The translations under genes and the position numbers were made by a program. The notes under the pieces were generated by a model, which was given only the letters and a program-made list of their open reading frames with translations, did not search any database and was not told the origin of the DNA. This document shows, in pieces, positions 63,274-64,000 of a stretch of DNA of 64,000 bases. The DNA is taken from NCBI RefSeq assembly GCF_036997615.1, contig NZ_JAWLQA010000013.1; one strand, 5' to 3'. Position 1 is the first letter of the stretch. The number at the start of each line of letters is the position of its first letter. This stretch comes from Brachyspira sp949287565. Its GTDB lineage: Bacteria; Spirochaetota; Brachyspiria; Brachyspirales; Brachyspiraceae.

Positions 63274-64000
63274 TTATTCTAGTTCTTTATCTTCTATATC
63301 ATTTATATTATTTATAGGTTTGCCTGAAGAATCTTCTATATCTTTAAAACTAAGTCCCATTTTATCCATCACATCTTTTTCTTTTTTTAATATTCTCATA
63401 ACTTCTTGGAAAGATTTTCCTACTATTCTTTTATTCCAAAAATCTCTTGAACCTATACCGTATTCTATAGCAGTTGCTGCTGCTGATACATCTTTTTGTA
63501 TGTCTACACTTGGTCTTGATATACTGCTCCAGCTTGCATTGGTCCAAGAATAAATAGTTTCTATATCATTTTCCATTATTGCTTTTAATAAATTTTTAGC
63601 TTCTAATTTACCGTTTAATATGCTTGATATTACTTTTTCATTATATATTGGCTGTAAAAACTCTTTTGAAAATTGATAATTTCTTGCCTGAAGATAAACA
63701 TTAAATTCATTATTGGCCTGTCTTGAAGCTGAAAAATTATTCTGAAAATATAATCTTACTATTTCCGGCGGTATTTCCAAACTCCAAGAAATAGTATTTA
63801 ATATAGTTTCCTGAAATATTCCAAAGTTAACATTTGGTCTAACTGTATTAAAACTAACAGGCTCTTCTCCGTATTTTAATTCATCTAATACCATACCCGG
63901 TAAATTATCTGTTATATTAAACTTTCTGCTTTCTTCTTTATCATTTATTATAATATCTGTTTTCTTTATAGCTCCATGCTGATAAGGTGCTGAACCTAAT
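63274..64000 (-). CDS. Portal protein, lambda family, 5' end outside the window
   Basis: At least 242 residues to the window end; the frame is open through 64000. PGMVLDELKYGEEPV, NFGIFQETILNTISWSLEIPPE, and FSASRQANNEFNVYLQ match the C-terminal half of lambda gpB-type portals. The ATG at 63894 is internal. The 12-mer portal forms the DNA entry vertex. Confidence 0.8.
   Translation of the reverse strand, partial: LGSAPYQHGAIKKTDIIINDKEESRKFNITDNLPGMVLDELKYGEEPVSFNTVRPNVNFGIFQETILNTISWSLEIPPEIVRLYFQNNFSASRQANNEFNVYLQARNYQFSKEFLQPIYNEKVISSILNGKLEAKNLLKAIMENDIETIYSWTNASWSSISRPSVDIQKDVSAAATAIEYGIGSRDFWNKRIVGKSFQEVMRILKKEKDVMDKMGLSFKDIEDSSGKPINNINDIEDKELE

Noticed and set aside
42784..64000. Prophage region as the VSH-1 gene-transfer agent
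   Set aside because: VSH-1 has a non-contractile tail and a different gene set, whereas a clear sheath and Mu-type baseplate genes are present here.

Overview
The window looks like a chromosomal segment of a very A+T-rich anaerobic spirochaete, most probably Brachyspira. This is inferred from base composition, small secreted beta-barrel-like paralogues, many ankyrin-repeat proteins, and the CdaA / YbbR / NusG-domain-II / Gx-transporter operon. No rRNA or tRNA gene was recognised.

Region 1 (1-39.4 kb) is chromosomal. It starts with a partial hypothetical gene and a secreted outer-membrane-type protein. The c-di-AMP synthase operon follows (3.3-6.0 kb). Then comes a leftward cluster with two metzincin-motif lipoproteins, one of them frameshifted, and two more beta-barrel-like paralogues. 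Next are an alpha/beta hydrolase, a TPR membrane protein, ankyrin proteins, a GldA/GldF-like ABC exporter, a HEAT-repeat protein, the PTS-dependent dihydroxyacetone kinase genes dhaK-dhaL-dhaM, and two tandem PepSY-like proteins. The stretch ends with an LTA-synthase-like sulfatase, an M20 amidohydrolase, a HAD phosphatase, an FkbM methyltransferase preceded by an (AAGCC)8 tract, a large PurL, a lipoprotein amidohydrolase, an EF-G-like GTPase, an EIIA-zinc-ribbon fusion, and a FlgD-Ig-like lipoprotein.

Region 2 (about 39.4-42.8 kb) is the left edge of a prophage. It holds inverted-repeat arrays, a tyrosine integrase, and small ORFs, including a 22-residue hydrophobic peptide behind an unusually complete Shine-Dalgarno sequence.

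Region 3 (42.8-64 kb) is a leftward late operon of a contractile-tailed phage. Its tail is Mu-like (gp48, gp47, gp46, gp45, gp44, X, gp43, tape measure, frameshifted chaperone, tube, sheath). Its head is lambda-like (gpE-type capsid, gpD-type decoration protein, ClpP-type protease, lambda-family portal). The lysis genes (spanin pair, holin candidates, GH19 endolysin) and the tail fibre sit between the head protease and the portal. The sheath shows a myovirus-type tail, so this does not look like the non-contractile gene-transfer agent VSH-1.

The two strongest signals are these. (a) A probably invertible tail-fibre cassette: a perfect 60-bp inverted repeat flanks an 1156-bp segment carrying an alternative, exactly length-matched C-terminus and a candidate chaperone gene. 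(b) A recurrent structured 5'-leader element in front of the tube, sheath, capsid and head-protease genes, with compensating stem changes and tandem G-A mismatches, and with a related sequence in front of the chromosomal dhaL gene.
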